This document shows, in pieces, positions 1 through 10,725 of a DNA stretch of 64,000 nt. The notes under the pieces were generated by a model. It had not been told where the DNA came from, searched no databases, and was given only the letters and a program-made list of their open reading frames with translations. The position numbers were made by a program, and so were the translations under genes. Source of the stretch: Helichrysum umbraculigerum (taxonomy: Eukaryota; Streptophyta; Magnoliopsida; Asterales; Asteraceae). The number at the start of each line of letters is the position of its first letter. Position 1 is the stretch's first letter. The stretch lies in the NCBI GenBank assembly GCA_949592205.1, contig CATIUR010000001.1, positions 315,412,750 through 315,476,749 on the forward strand, read 5' to 3'.

Positions 1-1664
1 CTGTTTTGGATTTCCAAAATTTTCTCAGTGGTGGCGTGTATGAGTTCAGGACCAGTGAGTTGACTGTCTCCCACTTCAGTCCAACAAATCGGTGATCGGC
101 ACTTACGACCATACAGTGCCTCAAAAGGTGCAGCCTTAATGCTGGCGTGATAGCTGTTATTGTACGAGAATTCGCACAACGGTAGATGTCTTTCCTAGTT
201 TGTACCGAAATCAACTACGCAAGCTCGTAGCATATCTTCCAGTGTTTGAATGGTTCGTTCACTTTGGCCATTGGTTTGAGGATGGTACGCGGTGCTCATA
301 TTGAGACGAGTACCCAACGCTTTTTGAAGTGATTGCCAAAAGTGAGAGGTGAAACGGGCATCTCTATCGGAGATGATCGAGATTGGAACACCATGTTGAG
401 AAACGATTTCCTTGATGTAGATTTGTGCGAGGCGTTCCATTTTATCGTTTTCCTTGATTGCCAGAAAATGGGCAGATTTGGTGAGACGATCGACGATCAC
501 CCAAATGGTATCGCAACCACTCGACGACGTGGGTAGTTTGGTTATGAAATCCATGGAAATTTGTTCCCATTTCCATTCAGGGATATCGGGTTGTTGAAGT
601 AAGCCAGAAGGCTTTTGATGTTCGGTTTTGACTTTTGAGCAAGTAAGGCACTTGCTGACGTAAGTGGCGATTTCGGCTTTCATGTTCGGCCACCAATAAA
701 ATTCCTTGATGCCGTGGTACATTTTATCGGATCCTGGATGGATAGAATATTTGGACTTGTGAGCCTCATCCATCACCAAGTCTCGTAGTTTCCCAAAATT
801 AGGCAACCAGATTCGGTTTGAGAAATACCTAATCCCGTTAGGTTTGGTTTCAAATTGTTTGTCAATACCCCATAAGGTTTCGTTTTTGATGTTTTCAGGT
901 TTCAGGGCTTCGATCTGAGCGGTATGAATCTGAACGGTAAGATCATTGTGAATGGTCATACTGAGGGCTCGGACTCGAAGTGGTTTTGGTCGTTCCTTTC
1001 GACTGAGGGCATCGGCTACAACATTAGCCTTCCCTGGATGGTACTTGATCTCGCAGTCGTAATCGGTAAGCAACTCGACCCATCGACGTTGCCTCATATT
1101 GAGATCCTTCTGATCGAATATATGTTGGAGACTTTTGTGATCGGTAAAGATTGTGCACTTAGTGCTGTAGAGATAATGTCTCCAGATTTTGAGAGCAAAA
1201 ACGACAGCTCCAAGTTCGAGATCATGAGTGGTGTAGTTCTTTTCGTGAATTTTCAGCTGTCGTGAGGCATAAGCAATGACTTTGTCTCGTTGCATCAGCA
1301 CGCAACCGAGACCTTGGTGAGAAGCATCGCAGTATACCACGAAGTCATCGGTGCCTTCGGGTAAGGATAGAATCGGAGCACTACAAAGCTTTTGTTTCAG
1401 AAGTTGGAACGCTGACTCTTGTTTATCGGTCCAATCGAACCTCTTTTCCGTCTGAGTCAGTACCGTGAGTGGTTGAGCTATTTTAGAGAAGTTTTCGATA
1501 CATCGCCGATAGTACCCAGCAAGACCCAAGAATTGTCGTACTTCAGTTGTAGAGGTGGGTGGTTGCCAGTCTTTGATAGCCTCGATTTTTGATGGGTCAA
1601 CGTGAATTCCCTGACTGTCGATCACGTGACCAAGGAACTGAATGGTTTGTATCAAGAACTCACA
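1..1664 (-). pseudogene. pol: RNase H and integrase part of B pol, broken
   Basis: Translated on the minus strand this is the end of RT, RNase H (YCDASHQGLG, then FTDHKSLQHI) and integrase (zinc-binding H..H..C..C region, then D in VIVDRL, D in IISDRDARF, E in GQSERTIQ). It would copy and integrate the element's cDNA. It is separated from the RT part by TAG at 1665-1667, where A-like relatives have Lys. A second TAG at 195-197 replaces Trp of the homologous A sequence. The frame is open again beyond it to position 1, so each lesion is a point change. The integrase tail is outside the window. Confidence 0.9.
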
Positions 1665-1667
1665 CTA

Positions 1668-2690
1668 AGAGAATTTGGCATAAAGCTCCTCGTGTCTAAG
1701 TAGTTCAAGGATGGTTTTGAGGTGTTGCGCATGTTCTTGCTCGTTGCGCGAGTAAATGTGTATGTCATCGATAAAGACAATGACAAACTTGTCGAGGTAA
1801 GGTTTACACACCCGGTTCATGAGGTCCATGAATACAGCCGGTGCGTTGGTTAGACCGAAGGGCATCACTTGGAATTCGTAGTGCCCGTAACGAGTTCTGA
1901 AAGCAGTTTTTGGAATATCGTTGTCGCGAACTCGTAACTGATGATAGCCTGATCGCAGGTCGATTTTTGAGTAGAAACTTGAACCCTGAAGTTGGTCGAA
2001 TAAATCATCAATGCGAGGAAGTGGATAACGGTTCTTGACGGTCAATTTGTTCAACTCTCGATAGTTGATGCACATTCTGAATGAACCGTCCTTCTTTTTA
2101 ACAAATAAGACCGGAGCTCCCCAAGGTGAAGAACTCGGTCTAATGAATCCTCTATCCAGAAGTTCCTGTAACTGGGTAGACAACTCCTGAAGTTCGGATG
2201 GGGCTAAACGGTACGGTGCGCGGGCCACCGGTGCGGCACCCGGCACGAGATTGATTGAGAACTCAACCTGTCTAGGTGGAGGTAGACCAGGTAGTTCTTC
2301 CGGAAAGACTTCGGGAAAGTCTCTAACAATTGGCACATCCTCAAGTCGCTTCTCCTCCGACTTCTTCTCTGTGATGTGTGCGAGTATTGCAGGGTAACCC
2401 TTTCTCAGGAATTTTCGGGTTTTTAAGCAAGAGATGATATTGAGTCTCGTCCCACCGGTCTCCCACTGTATGATCAAGGTTCTACCGATGGCGAGTGGGA
2501 TACGGACGATCTTATCGTAACAAACAATTTCGGCTCGGCGTTTGGACAACCAGTCCATTCCAATTATGACGTCGAAACTTCCAATTTCAACGGGTACAAG
2601 ATCGATTGAAAAGGTTTTGTCAGCTAGGTTTAAAGTGCAATTAGGTATCACACTATTGGTTTCTATAAGTTTCCCATTTGCTAGCTCTAC
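1668..2690 (-). pseudogene. pol: C-terminal protease and reverse transcriptase of B pol, cut by element A
   Basis: The reading frame enters from the LTR of the inserted element at 2690, so the first genuine codons are VELANGKLIE of the protease region. It continues through the linker and reverse transcriptase. RT motifs seen are GSFRMCINYRELN, the KIDLRSGYHQ finger/palm motif, MPFGLTNAP, and the catalytic FIDDI box (here followed by His where A has Leu). It ends at TAG 1665-1667. The other half of protease, with the DTGA active site, is at 13115 onward. Confidence 0.9.
2686..2690. other. Target site duplication of element A, left copy (TCTAC)
   Basis: TCTAC directly precedes the LTR start TGTAACACC and recurs at 13115-13119 after the other LTR end TGTTACA. 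A 5-bp duplication is usual for Ty3/gypsy integration. Confidence 0.95.
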
Positions 2691-5078
2691 TGTAACACCC
2701 CCAAATTTAATGATTTGCGGAAGCTTGATTTGGGTGTTACTAATTAATAACAAAGCACAAAGATATATAGTAAACGACTCTATATGCGTCGTTTTAACAA
2801 AATATATTGATAATTGAAATGTTTACAACATTTAAAGCTTTACATAGCTCGAGTTAAAATAAAAAGAGATTTCAGTACATAAGTACTTGTACAAAATATA
2901 CTAATGCAAGAAAATCTCAATCGTCTGTATGCTGACTCGAGCTAAAGTCCTGAAGCAGAAACATCCTACGGCTTGGTACCTGCGATACATGCTAAAAGGT
3001 CAGCTAAAAGCTGGTGAGCTCACAGGTTTGAAATCAGTTAATATAGTATGAACCGCAAGATTTAAATAATGAATTGCATCCAGCAATTAAATGATAGTAA
3101 TCGTGTATACAGCCATGAGCACATAGTTGAGCTTAACTCGAGGGCCGGGTCCCCTATAGAGAATTCCGGGCGGGGTGCCTCCACGAATGCCTAATCAACA
3201 TTCGTCTTCCCAAATATTAGTACGTCCGTTTACCCGGTTAGTGCTTGCTAACCCGAACGAGGAGGGTCAATCCTATATGGTACCATATACTAATATTCAC
3301 GCTACAACGTATTAACAACTATGCTGACGGAGGACTTTAAATGATTAGTTTCGAAAAACTCATGTAGTATATGAAATGTTTGTACTTGCGTTCACATGTT
3401 AAAATTGAGCAATATATCACACCCCTGAGTAAAACAGTAAAAAGAGGGGCTATGAGACTCACCTGAGTCGTTGAGTTTATGAAAATAAACTGAGAATGAT
3501 TAGCCGAGTATGAAGTCCAAAGACTTGTAACCTGAGGGTTTCCACGACACGCGATGGTTATAATATGCGAAGGTATCTAATAAGACTACCATGTAGTTGT
3601 TCGTCCAACTATAATGTCCAAATGTTCCCAATTCGGTGGATAGTTTAAGTGTTTGAAAATATGTACGGCCCGTTGGTGACGGATTTGTAATAATAATCTC
3701 AACTATTATTATTTTGATTTCGTGTCGTTTTACTAGAAAATGTGTTTTGATTGTGTTTTAGAAGCCGTTACGGAATCTAAGTACGGGGGTCCGGGAGCAG
3801 CGCCCCTGGTAGCGAGGTCCAAGGGGCGGCAGCCCCTGGCAGGGTCCAAGGGGCAGAGCCCCTGGCTGGGGTCGAGCTGCCAGGTCAGCTTGAAAAATTT
3901 TTATTTCTACTATATTGCTTTGACGAAAAACGCATCTGGGATCTGAATTTGGGTAAATCTGATTTGTGCGACGTTGGGTGCGACGTCGCAGGTAGGATTG
4001 CGACGTTGAGCATGACGTCGCTAAAGGCGACGTTTCGCAATTTAATGCGACGTTAAGGATGATGTCGCTATACGCGACGTTGTTGATTTTAGCGACGTAG
4101 TAGGCGACGTCGCTATGTGCGACTTCGCAATTCAATGCGACGTTATGTGCAACGTCGCTAAGGCGACGTTATTGATTTCTGTGCGACGTTATACGCGACG
4201 TCGCAAAGGCTCCAGGCCAGATGCGACGTTACGGGCTGTTGGCCGGATTTTGTGTCGAAAACGAGTTTCCCGGCCGCCGTTCTGTCCAATATTTTTACCC
4301 AACCCAAAAATGGACATTTTAAGTGTATACAAACAACCACAAGTCGAAAATAATGGAAATCGAAGAGTTTCGAGAATTGTCGGAAACTTACAAAGTGTCG
4401 GATCAAAAATCCGAAAAGATAGGATGATAGATCGGGATGCCATGGTCGTTCTTTTCCAAAGGAGTAGTATGTTTCGCGTGCGTTTTATGTTGTTATTTTG
4501 CGATTTTAATAGGTGGTGGGGGTTTGTGATTTGAGAGAAAAAGAAGAGAGGAGAGAGAGAGGAAAAGAGAAAATGAGAGAAAGAGAAAGAGAGAGATGGA
4601 GGTTGTAGGTGGAAGCCCACTTTTCAGCCTTCGTCTCCATGCTCCGTGCGGTGTTCGTTTTCTCCGTCTTTTAACGTTTCAATAATTATTTTACGTATTA
4701 AATGGTATGTTTTAAAATACAAATTTATTACGCGATATTTTATTTAAATATTTTACTAATCAATTTATATTTGAGTTATAAAATGTAAGTTATTTTGTAC
4801 GATACGAATTGTAATTAGAATATTATCATAATAATATTTTTGACATAATGTTACTATATAATGTCACGTTATTTAATAAAATTGGTCACCAACGTCCGTA
4901 TTTAATTGATTCGAAATACATTCGATTTAAATTGCGTACGATTTAATCAAATCGCATTTTCGTATATATTCAACAATATATATAATTCGATACATTAATT
5001 AGCCTAATACAGAACTAATTACATGTATTAACATATGATTAGGCACTAATTACTAGTCCTAATTTGGCGGGTGTTACA
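2691..5078 (-). repeat. 3' LTR of element A
   Basis: Starts TGTAACACCCCC and ends GGGTGTTACA. It holds a 50-nt terminal hairpin, a consensus splice donor on the minus strand at 3462/3463 (CAG then GTGAGT) followed by a CCCCT/AGGGG stem, a dense cluster of GCGACGT motifs at about 3963-4235, and a GA-rich stretch at about 4530-4600 (CT-rich in the sense direction). Short open frames inside it are not genes. Confidence 0.95.
3963..4235. repeat. Degenerate GCGACGT / ACGTCGC motif cluster in the A LTR
   Basis: More than ten irregularly spaced copies of GCGACGT or its complement occur here, in an otherwise AT-rich LTR. The same cluster is at about 11999-12271 in the other LTR. The ACGT core is a bZIP-type binding core in plants, which makes an enhancer role possible but unproven. 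Confidence 0.7.
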
Positions 5079-5089
5079 ATCTCCCCCTG
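5079..5089 (-). other. Polypurine tract of element A
   Basis: The minus strand reads CAGGGGGAGAT directly before the 3' LTR, the expected position and composition of a plus-strand primer for gypsy cDNA synthesis. Confidence 0.85.
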
Positions 5090-5112
5090 TTAGGAGAATT
5101 TCGTCCCGAAAT

Positions 5113-6594
5113 TTAGCTTGAGGTCGCGTTTGATGTAGGATCAGTGAAAAGTTGAGGATATTTGAGTCGCATATGGTCTTCCCGTTCCCAGGTGAATTCC
5201 GGACCGCGCCGCGAATTCCATCTGACCTTGACGATGGGAATACGACTTTGTTTTAGTTGTTTGACCTCACGGTCCATGATTTCGGCAGGTTCCTCAACAA
5301 AATGAAGTTTATCGTCAACACGAATTTCATCGAGTGGGATAATAAGTGTCTCATCAGACAGACATTTCTTCAAGTTAGAATTGTGAAAGGTAGGGTGCAC
5401 GCTGCTGAGTTCGGATGGCAGCTGCAATCGATAAGCTACGGGGCCAATCCGTTCGAAGATCTCAAAAGGCCCGATGTACCTGGGATTTAACTTCCCGCGT
5501 TTGCCAAAACGGATGACGCCTTTCCAAGGCGATACTTTTAAGAGTACTCGATCCCCAACTTGGAACTCGAGTGGTTTGCGTCTCACGTCAGCATAACTTT
5601 TCTGATGATCACGTGCGGCTGTGAGTCGGTTTTGGATTTCCACAATTATCTCAGTGGTGGCGTGTATGAGTTCAGGACCAGTGAGTTGACTATCTCCCAC
5701 TTCAGTCCAATAGATCGGTGATCGGCACTTACGACCGTACAGTGACTCAAAAGGTGCAGCCTTAATGCTGGCGTGATAGCTGTTATTGTACGAGAATTCG
5801 CACAACTGTAGATGTCTTTCCCAGTTTGTACTGAAATCAACTACGCAGGCGCGTAGCATATCTTCCAGTGTCTGAATGGTTCGTTCACTTTGGCCATCAG
5901 TTTGAGGATGGTACGCGGTGCTCATATCGAGACGAGTACCCAATGCTTTTTGAAGTGATTGCCAAAAGTGAGAGGTAAAGCGGGCATCTCTGTCAGAGAT
6001 GATTGAGATTGGAACGCCGTGATGAGAAACGATTTCTTTGATGTAGATTTGTGCAAGGCGTTCCATTTTATCATTTTCTTTGATTGCCAGGAAATGAGCA
6101 GATTTGGTGAGACGATCGACGATCACCCAAATGGTATCGCAACCGCTCGCCGACTTGGGTAGTTTGGTTATGAAATCCATGGCAATTTGTTCCCATTTCC
6201 ATTCAGGGATTTCAGGTTGTTGGAGTAAACCAGAAGGTTTCTGATGTTCGGTTTTGACTTTCGAGCAAGTAAGACACTTGCTGACGTAAGTGGCGATTTC
6301 GGCTTTCATGTTCGGCCACCAATAGAATTCCTTGATTCTGTGGTACATTTTATCGGACCCCGGATGGATAGAATATTTGGACTTGTGAGCTTCATCCATC
6401 ACCAAGTCTCGTAGGTTCCCAAAATTAGGCAACCAGATTCGGTTTGAGAAATACCTAATCCCGTTAGGTCTTATTTCGAATTGTTTGTCAATACCCCGCA
6501 AGGCTTCGTTTTTTATGTTTTCAGGTTTCAAGGCTTCGATCTGAGCGGTATGAATCTGAACGGTAAGATCGTTGTGAATGGTCATACTGAGGGC
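5113..6594 (-). pseudogene. pol: Integrase of element A with C-terminal chromodomain-like tail
   Basis: About 490 codons are open. In order: linker after RNase H; an H-H-C-C zinc-binding region (HKSKYSIHPG, then CLTCSKVKTEH); the DDE core with D in VIVDRLTKSAHF, D in SIISDRDARF and E in TDGQSERTIQ; a GPY/F-type segment (RYIGPFEIFERIG); and a tail of about 50 residues with the chromodomain-like pattern EIMDREVKQL...VKVRW...FTWERE. Such tails in Tekay-type chromoviruses steer insertion. It is cut from RNase H by TGA at 6595-6597 and 6601-6603, both CGA in B. It ends about 35 bp before the LTR. Confidence 0.9.
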
Positions 6595-6603
6595 TCAGAC
6601 TCA

Positions 6604-7652
6604 AAGTGGTTTTGGTCGTTCCTTTCGACTGAGGGCATCGGCTACAACATTAGCCTTCCCTGGATGGTACTTGATCTCGCAGTCGTAATCGGTAAGCAAC
6701 TCGACCCATCGACGTTGCCTCATATTGAGATCCTTCTGATCGAATATATGTTGGAGACTTTTGTGATCGGTAAAGATTGTGCACTTAGTGCCGTAGAGAT
6801 AATGTCTCCAGATTTTGAGAGCAAAAACGACAGCTCCAAGTTCGAGATCATGAGTGGTGTAATTCTTTTCGTTAATTTTCAGCTGTCGTGAGGCATAAGC
6901 AATGACCTTGTCTCGTTGCATTAGCACACAACCGAGACCTTGGTGAGAAGCATCGCAGTATACCACGAAGTCATCGGTGCCTTCGGGTAAGGATAGAATT
7001 GGAGCACTACAAAGCTTTTGTTTCAGAAGTTGGAACGCTGACTCTTGTTTATCGGTCCAATCGAACCTTTTGTCCTTCTGAGTCAGTACCGTGAGTGGTT
7101 GAGCTATTTTGAAGAAATTTTCGATAAATCGCCGATAGTACCCAGCAAGACCCAAGAATTGTCGTACTTCAGTTGCAGAGGTGGGTGCTTGCCAGTCTTT
7201 GATAGCCTCAATTTTTGATGGGTCAACGTGAATTCCCTGACTGTCGATCACGTAACCAAGGAACTGAACGGTTTGTATCCAGAACTCACACTTAGAAATT
7301 TGGCATAAAGCTCCTCGTGTCTAAGTAGTTCAAGGATGGTTTTGAGGTGTTGCGCATGTTCTTGTTCGTTGAGCGAGTAAATGAGTATGTCATCGATAAA
7401 GACAATGACAAACTTGTCGAGGTAAGGTTTACACACCTGGTTCATGAGGTCCATGAATACAGCCGGTGCGTTGGTTAGACCGAAGGGCATCACTTGAAAT
7501 TCGTAGTGCCCGTAACGAATTCTGAAAGCATTTTTTGGAATATCGGTGTCGCGAACTCGTAACTGGTGATAGCCTGACCGCAGGTCGATTTTTGAGTAGA
7601 AACTTGAACCCTGAAGTTGGTCGAATAGATCATCAATGCGAGGAAGTGGGTA
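6604..7652 (-). pseudogene. pol: C-terminal RT and RNase H of element A pol, frameshifted
   Basis: This stretch holds the RT segment with the MPFGLTNAP motif and the catalytic FIDDILIYS box, then RNase H (YCDASHQGLG; DLELGAVVFALK; FTDHKSLQHI; DALSRKE). A one-base loss in an A run near 7295-7298 shifts frame between RT and RNase H: the RT frame then reads on to a stop near 7248, while the RNase H frame is open from upstream of the VIDSQG motif. The upstream boundary is TGA at 7653-7655, which replaces Arg of NRYPLP in B. No functional product is expected. Confidence 0.9.
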
Positions 7653-7655
7653 TCA

Positions 7656-8523
7656 GTTTTTGACGGTCAATTTGTTCAATTCTCGGTAATCGATGCACAT
7701 TCGGAATGAACCGTCCTTCTTTTTAACGAATAAGACCGGAGCTCCCCAAGGTGAAGAACTCGGTCTAATGAATCCTCTATCCAGAAGTTCCTGTAACTGA
7801 GCGGACAACTCCTGAAGTTCGGATGGGGCTAAACGGTACGGTGCGCGGGCCACCGGTGCGGCACCCGGCACAAGATCAATTGAGAACTCAACCTGTCTAG
7901 CTGGAGGTAAACCAGGTAGTTCTTCTGGAAAGACTTCGGGAAAGTCTCTAACAATTGGCACATCCTCAAGTCGCTTCTCCTCCGACTTCTTTTCTGTGAT
8001 GTGTGCAAGTATTACAGGGTAACCCTTTCTCAGAAATTTTCGGGTTTTTAAGCAAGAGATGATATTGAGTCTCGTCCCGACGGTCTCCCCCTGTATGATC
8101 AAGGTTCTAGCGACAGCGAGTGGAATGCGGATGATCTTATCGTAACAAACGATTTCAGCTCGGTGTTTGGACAACCAGTCCATTCCAATGATGACGTCGA
8201 AACTTCCAATTTCAACGGGTACAAGATCGATTAAAAAGGTTTCGTCAGCTAGGTTTAAAGTGCAATTAGGTATCACACTATCGGTTTCTATAAGTTCCCC
8301 ATTTGCTAGCTCTACAGTATACTTAACATCTAAGGCAACAGGTGTGATGTCAAGTAATGGGCAAAAGTCATCAGAGATAAAGCTTCTATCAGCACCAGTA
8401 TCAAATAGAACAGAAGCAGTTAAGTTGTTGAGGAGGAACATACCCGAGACCACATTCGGGTCTTGGCGGGCGTCCCCGGATTTGATGACGAAGGCTCTAC
8501 TTCGGGTGTTGTTGTTGTTGCGG

Positions 8524-8597
<74 letters not shown>

Positions 8598-9614
8598 ATT
8601 CTTCAGCTTTGGGAACATGTCCCTGAAGTGCTCGGGTTTCCCACACTCAAAGCAGACTTTGGGTGGTCTGGTGTTGTTGTTGGAATTGTTGTTGGCAGGT
8701 GAATTGCAATCTTTGGTGAGGTGGCCGTACCTCTTGCAATTGTTGCAAAAGGGACCACAGGAGCCTTCATGGTGGCGACTGCACTTGGAACAATAGGGTT
8801 TGTTCCCAGTGTAGCCCCGTGTGATGTCGGTGGTGGTGTTGTAGGCTTTGATGGTGTCGGGTTTCTTGTTTTGTTGGTTTGAGTGGTTGTTGTGGTAGTC
8901 GGACCACTTTCGTTTGTTGTTGTGAGAGGATGAAGTGGGTGGTTCAGAATCTTGGCTCATGGACATCAGGTCTTGGGCCAATAGGATTGCACCGTCGATG
9001 GTGGTTTGGTTGGAAGAGGCAACATGCCCCCGAACAGGCTCAGGAAGGCCAAGGATGTACTTCCTGATTTTATCAGTTTCAGTGCTTACCATGGCTGGGC
9101 GGAGGGCAGCGAGTTGTTGGAATCTGGTGGTATAACCATCGATATCACCACCTTGAACCTTTAGGTTCCAGAACTCCTCATCCAGCTTTTGGAGTTTGGC
9201 GATAGAGCAGTATTTGGCAGTGAGTTTTGCTTTCAAATCCTCCCAAGAGAGTTGGTAGGCAATGTCAGCACCCACTGATTGGGTATATGAGTTCCACCAA
9301 GAGTGGGCGTCATCTTCGAGAGAGCAGGTGGCGAAATTTACTTTGTCGTTCTCCGCACATTTGCTGACATGGAAAATAGTTTCCATCTTTTCGAACCATC
9401 TGCTCAGTCCGATGGCTCCCTCAGAACCCTTGAAACTTGAGGGTTTGCAGCTCTGGAAGTCCTTGTAAGAACAAGGTTTAGCAGCAGGGGTTTCAGCGGC
9501 ATCGCTGTTTCTTGCGGAATTCTGTGGAGTATTCCGAGCCAAGGCTTCAGTCACAGCCTGGGTTATGAGCGATGTAAGCTGAGCATCGGTGTATGGTCTT
9601 GACTTTGGCGGCAT
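7656..9614 (-). CDS. gag-pol: Gag, protease and N-terminal RT of element A (truncated by TGA)
   Basis: Opens with MPPKSRPYTD at an ATG with CATGCCGCC-type context shared by element B. The retrotransposon Gag domain spans about residues 45-200 (CSYKDFQSCKP, WWNSY, FWNLKVQGGDIDGYTTRF). A CCHC knuckle is intact in CNNCKRYGHLTKDC. A second knuckle is damaged: its last Cys is Phe in the series ending FRDMFPK. A long Asn run follows, then aspartic protease with DTGA at 8391-8402, then the RT N-terminus (MCIDYRELN). Translation ends at TGA 7653-7655. It could still give a Gag with one knuckle. Confidence 0.85.
8507..8597. repeat. GTT trinucleotide microsatellite in gag-protease linker of A
   Basis: Four GTT units, a short interruption at about 8521, then 25 uninterrupted GTT units (8523-8597). 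On the coding strand these are AAC codons, giving an Asn run of more than 25 residues. The same place in B (about 13311-13354) has a short, mixed Asn-rich stretch, so the expansion is specific to A. Confidence 0.95.
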
Positions 9615-9911
9615 GATTATTCAATAAAAGAAATGAAGATACATGAGATTTTGTAAGAAAATTGTATTTGACTCAGATGTACATGTATAAAGGCGGTAAT
9701 ACATAACATCAATATGAAAAAGAATTATGGCAATTAATATGAGTCGAAACAGCAAGGAAATATTTGATAGATAATACGAGTCTCAAAGGTTACATCCTAC
9801 GGATGTATTACAAAAGGCGTCGGGAATTGTTACATCCGACCGAATTATAGAGTAGCGCTTAGATAGTTACTAGATTACAGGACATATTACATGACAAAGA
9901 CTACACTAGTC

Positions 9912-10397
9912 TTAACGTAGATTAATCTGCTCCATCATTTCAATGAGACGATCCACAGTATTGGCAAGTCTGCTGGCCTGTCGGGCATTGTCTTCAGCTA
10001 AGGCCAGTCGTTGTACCAAACTACCAATGTATTCATCTGATACACGTGAGCGTTGTTCACACTCATCTAGTCTGTGTTTCAATAGAGCGGTTTCCACGCT
10101 TATCTCCACCACTTTGTTGAAAAGAACGTCTACATTGTTAACGGTGGTTTCGTGATCCTCGGTGACTTGTTCGATGCGTTCAAGAGATGTAAGTCGCCAG
10201 TTTTCGTTTGTTTCTTGCAACACGACATCCATGGTGCGAAGTCGCTGCTCGTGTTGATTCACCCTAGCAGCTAAGGCCGGTAAGGTGATGTGAGTGGGGT
10301 ACGGGCCAGATCGAGGCAACCTGGCATTCCTCCTAGCTACCCTTGGGTTCTGCGACCCGGATTGAGAGCGAGATGAATTTGATGGTGTGTTTGCCAT
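9912..10397 (-). CDS. Accessory coiled-coil ORF upstream of gag in element A
   Basis: A 161-codon ATG-started frame lies between the primer site and gag, with 297 bp between its stop and the gag start. I do not recognise a family. The first 35 residues are basic and Ser/Arg-rich (SRSQSGSQNPRVARRNARLPR). The rest has heptad-like spacing of Leu, Val and Ile with many charged residues (VNQHEQRLRTMDVVLQE, HRLDECEQRS, LANTVDRLIEMMEQINL), so a coiled coil is likely. The copy in B has the same length and about 19 substitutions without gaps or stops. No signal peptide, membrane segment or zinc site is visible. Confidence 0.7.
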   Translation of the reverse strand: MANTPSNSSRSQSGSQNPRVARRNARLPRSGPYPTHITLPALAARVNQHEQRLRTMDVVLQETNENWRLTSLERIEQVTEDHETTVNNVDVLFNKVVEISVETALLKHRLDECEQRSRVSDEYIGSLVQRLALAEDNARQASRLANTVDRLIEMMEQINLR

Positions 10398-10709
10398 TTC
10401 TGAGACAAAGCGTTAGTAATAGTGAGGCCTATATTCATATAGTTCCTATATAATATAGCCTATTGAGTGTCTAGCACAAACATGTTTAAGTTTCGGTCCT
10501 CTCGAGGTCAGAGTCTTCTATTGTACCCTGTTCAGCCATAACTACTTTCAGATCTTACATCATCTTTGCTTAATTGTACATAGTTGATCAGGCTATGTTA
10601 AATTAAACTCGTATGATGTAATCACTGAACCAGTTATACCTAATAAGGAATACTGCCTAATGGTCATAGTCTAGGTCCACTAAATGCAACCTAGTTCACT
10701 ATAACCTTA

Positions 10710-10722
10710 GGCTCTGATACCA
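10710..10722 (-). other. Primer binding site of element A (initiator tRNA-Met)
   Basis: The minus strand reads TGGTATCAGAGCC three bases (GAT) after the end of the 5' LTR, complementary to the 3' end of plant initiator tRNA-Met. Confidence 0.92.
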
Positions 10723-10725
10723 ATC

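Noticed and set aside
4115..4620. Overlapping frames of 80-145 codons on both strands of the A LTRs (also near 12151-12656)
   Set aside because: They are within LTR sequence with GA-rich and GCGACGT repeats; conserved only as LTR duplicates.
8463..8796. Plus-strand frames rich in Val, Leu or Cys opposite gag
   Set aside because: Shadow of the GTT repeat and the zinc-knuckle region on the coding strand.
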